From assembly GCF_037975245.1 (NCBI RefSeq), contig NC_092582.1:19122577-19186576 (forward strand): DNA of 64,000 nt, given 5' to 3'. The position numbers were made by a program, and so were the translations under genes. The DNA is from Apostichopus japonicus (lineage: Eukaryota > Echinodermata > Holothuroidea > Aspidochirotida > Stichopodidae). The notes below the pieces were generated by a model, which was given only the letters and a program-made list of their open reading frames with translations, searched no databases and was not told the origin of the DNA. Below, in pieces: positions 43,773 through 55,600 of the stretch (within the stretch, counting starts at the first letter, position 1; each line of letters opens with the position of its first letter).

Positions 43773-46044
43773 TATCCTGATGTTGGAAACCAGTAATGAA
43801 GGTCGTAATTCCACCTGTATCGAACGAAGTTAGTCTAGCTTTGGTGACATATTTTGCCTTTCTCTATTTGCTATTTCAAGGTAACAGAGAAAACATTTGT
43901 TTTACACTGATGTTGATCCCCCCTCCCCCCCCCCATTTAAAGGAAGCATTTTGAGGGTCTCTGGGTGTTTTGTCATTCTGTTTGCAGGCCTGGTCGATGG
44001 CAAATGCTCAGCTTTAGAACACCTCATCCAGAAACAAGCATTTAGTCCTAGATAATAATCCAATGCCAAGATGGGAAGGTAACTGGAAGTCTTTATTATT
44101 TATCACTCATTGCCACATGAAGCTTTTCACATGAATTTCAGGCAATATGAAATTATTCCATGATCTGGGTTGCCCTTATCGGTGAGCCATGCATGAAATT
44201 TACGTTTGCAGTCGTAAAAAATCACATCGTTGGTTCAAACAGAAGGCGAAAACATGTTAAATTGAAAATAAATCAGGGCCTTTTTGCAGGAACTCAAAAA
44301 GGTACATGGTAGATGAACATACTTGATATGTGGATCTTCCTATGAAAGACAAGAAGTCTATTATTTTCTATGGAGGTCAAAACCTGAAAAATTTAGCAAT
44401 CAATGTAATACTTGGATGAACTTCATCCTTGAAGTGTGGGTCCACCTTGTGGAGTACAAGAAATCTAGTCAATACCGGTAAAAGAAAAATGTGGATGGAC
44501 AGCATAAATAAATGTACAGGTCCACATTGAAACCTCGTTGTTGACAATGGCTAACACTTGATAATCTTGTTTTCAGTATTATATGAAAGGTTTTCAAGTT
44601 AAATGTGGCACAGCATTGCAAAGCTTGTTGATTTGTTGGTCTTGTTTATTAATCTGGGATTGAATATGCAAAGGTTGGATACAGTTTTTTGATTTCCAAA
44701 ATTACAATCATTGACAAGGAAATAAAGAAAGCAAATTGTACTCTAAATCTCTTCAAAGTTTGTATTTCATTTTTCTTGGACAAAATCCATTATATATAAT
44801 ATATATACACTCTGTACAGAATTCACTGCATATCATATGGTGAAGATATAATGATAGCACTTTGTTGGTAGGATACAGTTGATATTGAAGGTACAAAACA
44901 TCCTAATGATAAATTTAAATCTGTAAAAAAATGTATGCATAGATTCACCAATTATTCTCAACATTATTCAATTAATGTACGGAAGCACAACACAAAATGG
45001 CACAATGAATTTTCTTGCAAGATATGACCTTTGGAAGCTTACAGTAATATTATAATGCCACATTTGGGCTCGATCCTATGTATAGTAATTACATGTTTGG
45101 TCCAATGGTAGTCGTTATAAATGCACTAGTGTTCTGTATGAAGTTTGTGTCAAGTACTTGACATATCTTCAGAACATTTGTAAACTCTATACAAAAAAGA
45201 AATAACATAACTTAACAACCAGGCATTATGGCTTTAGTCTACAGAAACTTTCCAGATCCTGACTGGATATTAATAATCTCCTACATGATATGGTTTTTAA
45301 AAGAAAAAAATTTGACAAAGTTGTAGTAATTTTTATTGATGAAGATATCGATTTATGGTCTTTAGTGGCAACATACCAGGTAGCTACTGGCATCTCCCTA
45401 AACTTGTTTGAGCCCATGTAACAGTGAAATATTCAATACCAATAAACATTAATACCCTTCATAGTCCATCTAACGTTTTCTAGCCTTCTCCAGATATTTA
45501 TGTTAATGCAAACATTTTCAAAATCTTCCATAAAAAATTCCCAAAAGGAATAAAACTAAGTTTAAATTTTTCCCTTGCCATTACAGACTCAGAAAATGAA
45601 ATTATTCAAAATTTTGAGACAGGATGAATTAGAACATCTATTATTTAAGGGCTGGTAAAAACTTAAGGTTACATTAAGAGTAAAATTACTGATATGACTA
45701 AAAGACTGATTATATTTTTTGAGTAATCATCCAGGAAATGGCTTGGGCTTGGACCAAAGTTGATTTTTTTTATACTCTGTGAAAAATTGTGAAATTTGAA
45801 AACCTGATACATTTGATCACTCAACAATGGAACACATGATGATTGTAGTTGTGCTGAAGCATTAATTACACGATTCTGTAATAGAACTTGAACAAAATGT
45901 TTAAACAAAATTTGTTATTTTTCCTTAATCTGTTATTTTTCCTTAATTTAACAGTTCTATGTTGTTAGTAATTCCTACAAAACAATATTCTCACACACTC
46001 TTAGGAGCCTTGAAATAATACCAAACGATCACTATGTGGTTTTA

Positions 46045-46235
46045 CAGCCCCTCCACCCCAACCCCCTCCCATCATGTCCCTATTGTATGTAGGTGTAATA
46101 GGTATTGTTTGTAACATGAGTCTCAGAGAGTATGACTGCATATCTGTTTACCTACAAAGGAGTGAAATAATGACTAAAGCTATGGCACCTTATGGCTGTT
46201 AACAAAGGCAGAAAAACATCTCTGACAGCCTTCTC
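46045..46235 (-). repeat. Tandem copy of the terminal exon end and 3' UTR of the TTC28-like gene
   Basis: The block with CATCTCTGACAGCCTTCTCC, CTAAAGCTATGGCACCTTA and CCTCCCATCATGTCCCTATT occurs here and again about 167 bases on (46236-46410), where it includes the real stop codon. The downstream copy keeps the [10 protein letters not shown] codons but then shifts frame. Confidence 0.88.
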
Positions 46236-46345
46236 CACCCCCCACCCTACCCCCTCCCATCATGTCCCTATTGTGAGGAGGTGTAATTGGTATTGCTTGT
46301 AACATGAGTCTGTTTACCTACAATGGAGTGGAATAATGACTAAAG

Positions 46346-46679
46346 CTATGGCACCTTACGGCTGTTAACGTAAGGCAGAAAGACATCTCTGACAGCCTTC
46401 TCCTGTCTCCTAGCCACATCCCTGTGTCTCTCTTGTAGTACGTAGTGAGCGTAGTCACGTCTCTGTTCGATAGCCTCCAAGGTCAACGGCGGCTTGTATC
46501 CCAGCGGTACGCGTTGAGAAGACGGCGAACCACCGGGATGGACTTTGACCTTGGTTCGTTTGACTGTTGGTTGTCCTAAACTGTTGAGTGTTTGTAGAGC
46601 TTGAGGGTAAGAGCAGAGTGCGTGCCATTCGTTGGTCACTCGCGTGTTGACCTGTCCATCGGTACGGACTGCCATCAAG
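46346..46679 (-). CDS. TTC28-like: TTC28-like last exon with stop codon
   Basis: Encodes [56 protein letters not shown] and [18 protein letters not shown], then TAG. Acceptor TTTTTAG at 46680-46681; phase fits the exon at 48151. Confidence 0.88.
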
Positions 46680-49600
46680 CTAAAAACCCAATAGCAAGAT
46701 AAATGAATATGCATGATCTCTGATTAATAGAATTACACAAGTTTCTTCACATAAACACTTTGGGGATACTTCTCCAGAACTGAAGCAAGCCAAGATTAAA
46801 AGTAATTTGCTACAGTTCATAGACTTAAAGAAGTATTCCCTGACGTTGAGGAGACATTCTTGTCAAGAATTCAAGTCGCCAAAATGGATTGGAAAAGCAA
46901 TTCTGACCCTATAGCTCAGTTATCACTATTACTGATGGCGGCCTTAAACACAAGAGTGTAGTTAGTACATATCTGTCAATTACTACATAGCTCAGAAATA
47001 AATATTAGCATTGTAAGAATACCAAGACAGTTCTACAGAACTCAATAGTCTTTGGTAAAATCATAAGTTCATTTGTGGTAAAAAGAAAGATCTCCTTTAC
47101 CCCTTGAGATCCTTGTCAATTGACGGTAGTCACATGCCAAATGTTGTTAGTCAAAAAAGGTTATAAAGATATTCTGAATACAATTGTAGGATAAGTTTGA
47201 TGCTAACAAGTAGTCCTTAAAGAGCACCAAACTTGTCCTGACACAACTAGGACCTTTTACTACCTAGAATGATTATTGGATATGGTTTGATGTGAGCAAT
47301 GGAACAATATTTGATAATCTTGCAGGGATGTGCTCAAGAATATTTGAGTGCGAGGCAGATTTTTGCGGTAGTGTGATCCACATCCTGGGGGAGGGGTCTA
47401 AGGGGATGGGGGTATCCCCCTCCACTTTGGAAAGTATGCTTAGATGGCAAATGATTCTACCTTTTTCCCATTCTGGAGTAAACGTCTGTGCCAAGTAGTC
47501 ACCCATATTTTGGTGATGGTAAAATTTGTCAAATTAATCATAACAAATATTGCCGGGCGAAAATCTTTAAAATACTGTTTGTGCTGGGCGGCATTCAGAA
47601 CTGTTGGGTGTGAGCACATCCCTGTTCTTCTGATAACTGTCAACTGGCACACATTGCTTGAAGGTTCTACCTTTGGTCCACATTAGTATTTACATGAACT
47701 TTACTGGTAAAAAGATCTCAACACTGGTTTATATACAGTAACTTGTCATGGTTATGTCCCATGTTATATTTTTTCTATAGTTTTTCTCCTTGTTTTCCCC
47801 GGCCTTTTCTAAAAGAGATACAGTAGTCGTCACTTTGAAGTTACCACCAAACAGGTGTTTAATCATTTAGAAGGGCACTTACAAGGAGAGTCTAGGAGTC
47901 AAATATCTTTCTTACAGATGAAAGATGAACAGATAGCCTTCCTGGTGAAATTTAAAACTCTGCAATCAATCCGAACATGCCATCTTTCAGTATGAAAGTA
48001 GTTGCAGACTTGCGAAGCTGATACAATTTTGTACCGAAGGTGAACTTGAAGCAAACAAGCTGGGTGTGATGTCACAGATGCACATTACCAACTGGTTCCA
48101 TCAGTCATAATACATTTAACCGTTTTAATCATACAGCATTTGACACTCACCTTCTGGATACCTCCATTTTCTCTTTCACCTCTGCTTCATTCTCTGGAAT
48201 AATCCGCCAAGATGTTGAAAATGCCATCTGCAATAAATATGTAGATAATGCACTGTTATGAAATACAGCAACTTTGAGATTAATTTTGAAGGCTGCAATT
48301 TCTAACCTCTGCTTTAACTCCACAACATTATCATTAGTTAGTTTATGACTTGTCAAGTTTTATTGCAAATAATGTAGTTTAATTTTACACATTTTTGAAA
48401 GTTTTCAAAGTATGTTTTACAAACTACATATTGTGAAACATTGACAAGAAACCTTGGGAATCGAAAATTGGGAATCTCGTTGTAACTCCAGAAGTTATCA
48501 AACTACACCACTATTAAATGTAACTCCAGAAGATATCAAACAACACCACTACTAGATGTAACTCCAGAAGTTATCAAACTACACCACTATTAAATGTAAC
48601 TCCAGACGTTATCAAACTACACAACTATTAAATGTAACTCCAGAAGTTATCAAAATACACCACTAACAAATGTAACTCCAGAAGTTATCAAACTACACCA
48701 CTATTAAATGTTACTCCAGAAGTTAACAAACTACACCACTATTAAATGTAACTCCAGAAGTTATCAAACATCACCACTATTTACTATAACTCCAGAATTT
48801 ATCAAACTACACCACTATTAAATGTAACTCCAGAAGTTATCAAAACCACTATTAAATGTAACTCCAGAAGTTATCAAACTACACCACTATTAAATGTAAC
48901 TCCAGAAGTTATCAAACAACACCACTACTAGATGTAACTCCAGAAGTTAACAAACTACACCACTATTAAATGTAACTCCAGAAGTTATCAAAATACACCA
49001 CTAACAAATGTAACTCCAGAAGTTATCAAACTACACCACTATTAAATGTAACTCCAGAAGTTAACAAACTACACCACTAATAAATGTAACTCCAGAAGTT
49101 AACAAACTACACCACTATTAAATGTAACTCCAGAAGTTATCAAACATCACCACTATTAAATGTAACTCCAGAAGTTATCAAACATCACCACTATTTACTA
49201 TAACTCCAGAATTTATCAAACTACTTCAGTATTTAATGTAACTCCAGAAGTTATCAAACTACACCACTAATAAATGTAACTCCAGAAGTTATCAAAATAC
49301 ACTACTATTAAATGTTACTCCAGAAGTTATCAAACATCACCACTATTAAATGTAACTCCAGAAGTTATCAAAAATCACCACTATTTACTTTAACTCCAGA
49401 ATTTATCAAACTACTTCAGTATTTAATGTAACTCCAGAAGTTATCAAACTACACCACTAATAAATGTAACTCCAGAAGTTATCAAAATACACTACTATTA
49501 AATGTTACTCCAGAAGTTAACAAACTACACCACTATTAAATGTAACTCCAGAAGTTATCAAACATCACCACTATTAAATGTAACTCCAGAAGTTAACAAA

Positions 49601-52600
49601 CTACAACACTATTAAATGTAACTCCAGAAGTTATCAAACATCACCACTTTTTACTATAACTCCAGAATTTATCAAACTACACCACTATTAAATGTAACTC
49701 CAGAAGTTATCAAAACAACACCACTACTAGATGTAACTCCAGAAGTTAACAAACTACACCACTATTAAATGTAACTCCAGAAGTTATCAAAATACACCAC
49801 TAACAAATGTAACTCCAGAAGTTATCAAACTACACCACTATTAAATGTAACTCCAGAAGTTAACAAACTACACCACTAATAAATGTAACTCCAGAAGTTA
49901 ACAAACTACACCACTATTAAATGTAACTCCAGAAGTTATCAAACATCACCACTATTTACTATAACTCCAGAATTTATCAAACTACTTCAGTATTTGAAAC
50001 AGCTAAGATTTGGGGTGCCACAAGGATCTGTACTTGGTCCTTTGATATATTGTATGTTTACCCGTCCAGTTGGAGAAATAATTCAGCGCCATAACATCAA
50101 CCATCACTGTTATGCTGATGATACGCAATTGTATTTGGATTTTGGTGCCCTTGAGTCCTGGAATGACGTATCATTAAAGCTCCAAGCATGCCTTTCAGAT
50201 ATAGTCAGGTGGATGCGGGTTAATTGTTTGAAACTTAACCAGGACAAAACTGAGTTCATTGTTTTTTCACCAAAATTTCAGGGTAATGCTATTCAAGACT
50301 TGCATATAAATATGGGACCTAACACCATATGTTCAGTTCCTAAAGTAAAGAATTTAGGTGTTTATCTTGATCACAGTCTTACCATGAATAATCAAGTTGA
50401 CTCTATCTGTAAGTCCTGTTATTGGCAGATCCGGAATATTGGCAAAATTAGAAGGTATATCTCAGATGATGCATGTAAGACTTTAATCCATGCCCTTGTG
50501 ACATCAAAACTGGACTACTGCAATGCACTGCTATATGGCCTGCCTCACAAGCTAACCGATCGCCTTCAGCGAGTTCAGAATCGCGCTGCACGGCTTGTAA
50601 GTCGCACTCGTAGACATGAGCCTATTACACCCATATTACGTGACTTACATTGGTTGCCGATTCATTGCAGGTTCAATTATAAGATTCTGTTATATACATA
50701 TAAGTCACTTAATGGTTTAGCCCCTATCCACCTCTCTGAATTAATGCATAAATACAAGCCTACTCGATCTCTACGCTCAGAATCCAAGTCCTTACTTACC
50801 AAACCTGTCATTAATACTTCTACATACGGAAACAGGCGTTTCGACTACTCATCTGCGACATTATGGAACAGTTTATCGGAGGAAGCTAAGTGTGCCAAAA
50901 ATATAGATGAATTTAAAAAACTAGTCAAAACCTTTCTATTTAGATCTGCATTCCATTAACTGTGTTTTCTATACTATATATTGTCACATTTTACAACGCA
51001 TTTTCCATTTTGCGATTTTGCGTTTATAGCGCTTTTAAATTTAAAAAATTTTCACATTTATATATATTTTAAATTTCAAGAATTTGTTTGTATCATTTTC
51101 GCTTTTACATTTGCAGTTTTTATACAATTTATTGTCAGTTGGTATTTAACAAATTTTCTACCCTTTTTATACCTTACATTATCGATTTATATATTTGTAT
51201 ATCATGATTGTTTGTATTTTACTGTAAAGCGCCTTAGAGCAATTTCTGATTGGATAAGGCGCTATAGAAATTTTGTATAATAATAAATAATAATAAATAA
51301 TAATAATAATATTTAATGTAACTCCAGAAGTTATCAAACTACACCACTAATAAATGTAACTCCAGAAGTTATCAAAATACACTACTATTAAACTCAAATC
51401 AAGTGCTAAAACCTTGTAAACTGCAGATGAAAGTTCATCCATGGTTAGGCTACAGAAATTACCTCAGCAATATATGGAGAAGGTATGCATTAATAAAATA
51501 GGCAATATATATATATATATATAAATGTAACTCCAGAAGTTATCAAACATCACCACTATTTACTATAACTCCAGTACACACCAGTAGAATCACTGTGGTC
51601 GAGTGGTACGGACTTCGGTTTGTGACACAATATTCGGGGGTTCAATTCCTACCTTCGCCTGATGAGTCCCAAAAGGACGAAACCGGTCGTGAAGTGGAAT
51701 TTTTCTGGTGTGTTATTCTTTATTGATTTACTATATATCTGTCATACCACTTGCTACACATTCAATTCTTATATATATATATATATTATATTTAATTTTC
51801 ATGCTACAATGGTCAGGTGGCAGTTACGTAACTAACATGCTGGAAACCAAAGTAGTAAATAACAGCTTAAGTCAAAAGGTTGAGCTCACCTTGCTGTCAG
51901 AAATCAAGACTGGATTTAAGGACGGTAACCGTTTAGGAGGAGGAGGCGGTGGGGGTTGGATGGCTGGACTACGAAGAGCGCTGCTGTGTTTCAACCTAGC
52001 AGATTTGACTGGGGACTGACTCGGTGACTTGCTGAGAACTCTCCTGTTTGCCACTCCTAAGAATTGCGGGTCCAATCTTTCTAGCATGGACACGCCTTTG
52101 TCGCCACACACTGCACATAGGACTTGCAGGACCGCGGAAAGTAGCTTCCTAAATTGAGGTAAAAAGAATAAAACAGAGAGAGTAAAAAGAAAAAAAATAT
52201 ATTGATGATACGTAGAAGTAGTGCAGGATGAAGGAAAGCATACGAAGAGAATGGGCAGAAGATTGATGAAAGGTTGCTTAATCCCCGGAATTGGGTCAGA
52301 AGAAAATAGAAGACTATTACGCCCAACGGTAGTTTCAAGGGATATTTACAAGACATAGCACCCTGCAATTATCAACACCTTCACTCAAAAAATAGCCCTT
52401 TGAGGAGGATGTTTTGCTAAGGATATTTGTTCTTTTGTTAATGGCAATGCACTTTCCATCAGAGATATGGTACAATTAAATTTATGCCTTACTGTGATGT
52501 AAAGGTGGATGGAATAATTGCATACATTTGTGCATATTGCATACATTGTGTACATTGTGTATATTGCATACATTATGTACATTGTGTATATTGGATACAT

Positions 52601-55600
52601 TGTGCACACTGCATGCATTGTGTACATTGCATACATTGTGTATATTAATTGCATATATTGTGTATATTGCATACATTTTGTACATTGCATACATAGCGTA
52701 TATTGCATACATTGTGTAACATTGCATACATTGTGCATACTTTACATACATTGTGCATATATTGCATACATTGTGCATATATTGCATACATTGTGTACAT
52801 TGCATACATTATGTACATTGCATATGTTGTGTACACTGCATACATTGTGTACATTGCATACATTGTGTATATTGCATACATTGTGCATATATTGCAAACA
52901 TTGTGCACATTGCATACATTGTGTCCAATTCTTGTATATTTGTCTCCTTCATTTTTAATATGTTTAATAATTTCCTGATCAGATTTTTCTGGCTATTAAC
53001 ATCCGAGGTAATTTCAAATCTATAAATAATGACTGCTGTGAAACCCCCCCAAAAAAGCTAAAAACTCATTGTGCATGAAATATTAACTCACTTGTTATGC
53101 GAGTTTCCCTCGAACATCAACAGAGTACCGACCTCCGCAAATCCCAGCTTTAACAAAAGCTCGCGATTGACATTCCCTCCCCAAACTGCAGCGACTCCAT
53201 GATCAGCAGATTTCAGCTGAATCTCAGGCATGTGTTTGGTGATAGCAAGCTGTTGGAGAAAAGAACTTCAATGTAATAAAAAAAAAAAAAAAGAAAAAAA
53301 AAAGCAAGAATTGGTGCAGCTTAATCCAGAAGAGATATGGAAGGATTTCAGGCTTATTCTTAATTTTTAATAGCTTTGCAAAATTTCCAAAGTCTCTGGT
53401 CTCTTAAACCTCTAGAGACAAAAGACTCAATATTACTTTAAGGAATTCATTTTCCTTGGATAAAAAATTGTACTTTAAAAAATGGAAAGCAAGTAAGAAA
53501 TGATAAAGCAAATACTATCCTGTCAAACTCACCAAATCGATCACATCCGAATGCACAGCTGAAGACTCGAGCAAAACTTTGGAGAGTGCGTAGCTACAAT
53601 CTGCTTGGTCAGACACGGCTATGTTAAACAGGGAAGAGAAATAAACCATGACTTTACATGAGGTTAGATAGTTTTGTATTATTTATGCAATCTTTCATAG
53701 CAATAAGATATGCACACAAAGTACATAAACATGATATATGTGATCAAAAGTGAACACAAGCCCCTTAATTCAGCCACCCGCAACCCCTACCCTTCCCCAT
53801 TCCTAACATTTACACCAGGTTATGACTGCATTAATCTGCCATGGGAGGGCAAGTAGTGGAACACTATAGAACGTTGCGAGCTGAACAGAACATTTAATGA
53901 ACTAATTTGAACAGAAATCAAATATATGACGAAACAATCTCCTATAGTAAAAATAAATTTGGAAGCTCTATCTTTTAGAGAGGCACAAATTAAAGACACA
54001 TGTATCAATGCTGTTTTATTTGTTCTAGTTTGGCTTACTTGCTATACCCTGTAGTGCCTGAATAGTTAAGTCCATTAACCTATCAGGGTCCCATTGAGGG
54101 TACAGGGCCACAGGTGGCTCAGTAGGGTCAATGCCACCGGCCTGGAAGTGGAACCCGACGAGAGAGAGAAGCTTGACCGCCGGTGTGGAGCTGGTGATAG
54201 AGGTAGAGATCTTCTGAACTGGTGGTTTGCTGTCTCTGGACTGGGTGAGTTCATGATATCCATTCATCTACAGCAAAACAATGGATTTCACATAGATACT
54301 AATTGTTTTTTTTATGAAAGAATGATACTGTCAGGCAGTGTACATTATTTACAATTCCTTTCAGTTATATGCAAGTTACTGAAAATTGCCTTTCAGACAA
54401 GTTAAGTAAGCTATTTTTTAGCCAAAAAATATATGAGAACTTGAAGTCCACAATACTGGGTGTTACTTTTATACAAATGCACAAACCGACTGATTTTATG
54501 CTGATAATTGAAGGGGATTAAGTGACAACGTACTATCAGGCTGACCATTATTACCAGAAATTAGAATGAAAATGTTTTTCAACCATCTGTCGGGGATATG
54601 TTGAACACGATTTTAAACGATTTTAAAAAGTCTAACATCAGTGTTAAAGGAATTGAAGACTCGCCCCAAACCGCGTGCCGCCCTCTGAAAAAAGTTAACT
54701 TTCCGTTGCTTGCAAGTGAAGTTTTCTTCTTGTCCCTACAAAATGTAGACAGTAATGAAACGTGATATTATCTGGACCTGAGATCAGGGACCTCCACACC
54801 AACTCCCTGCTGACATGTCCATCGCTGCTATGTACACTTGTGGTGTCTAACACTTCTGTTACACCTCATTCGAAACTAGGTCGGTATCCCGCATCAGACG
54901 GTTCTTTGTGCGCGAGTCTTTACTCCCTTTAAGTAACCTGCATTTACCATTGTGAAATGGTGATTAGCTTGTGATTACAACTGGTATACTATTAATACAG
55001 TAGTCTATCATCAGTGTTAAGTAACCTGCGTTTACAATGGTGAAATGGTTATTTGCTTGTGATTACAACTGGTATACTATTAATACAGTAGTCTATCATC
55101 AGTGTTAAGTAACCTGCGTTTACAATGGTGAAATGGTTATTTGCTTGTGATTACAACTGGTATACTATTAATAGTCTATCATCAGTGTTTAAGTAACCTG
55201 CGTTTACCATTGTGAAATGGTTATTAGCTTGTGATTACAACTGGTATACTATTAATAGTCTATCATCAGTGTTAAAGTAACCTGCATTTACCATTGTGAA
55301 ATGGTTGTTTGCTTGTGATAACAACTGGTATTCTATTAATAGTCTATCATCAGTGAAAAGTAACCTGCATTTACCATGGTGAAATGGTTGTTTGCTTGTG
55401 ATTACAACTGGTATACTATTAACAGTCTATCATCAGTGTTTAAGTAACCTGCATTTACCATTGTGAAATGGTTATTTGCTTGTGATAACAACTGGTATTC
55501 TATTAATAGTCTATCATCAGTGAAAAGTAACCTGCATTTACCATGGTGAAATGGTTGTTTGCTTGTGATTACAACTGGTATACTATTAATAGTCTATCAT

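Larger units (their letters stand above)
43562..46345. other. Convergent intergenic region between MRPS2 and the TTC28-like gene
   Basis: No gene. Contains a tRNA-like SINE fragment (43683-43772), AATAAA for the + strand at 44267-44272 and 44721-44726, TTTATT (AATAAA for the - strand) at 45332-45337, and a tandem copy of the end of the TTC28-like last exon (46045-46235). Confidence 0.55.

Noticed and set aside
52518-52958. Long overlapping open frames on both strands (YIVYIAYI-like and [10 protein letters not shown]-like)
   Set aside because: They exist only because the short tandem unit lacks stop codons in these frames; there is no start context, splice context or family similarity.
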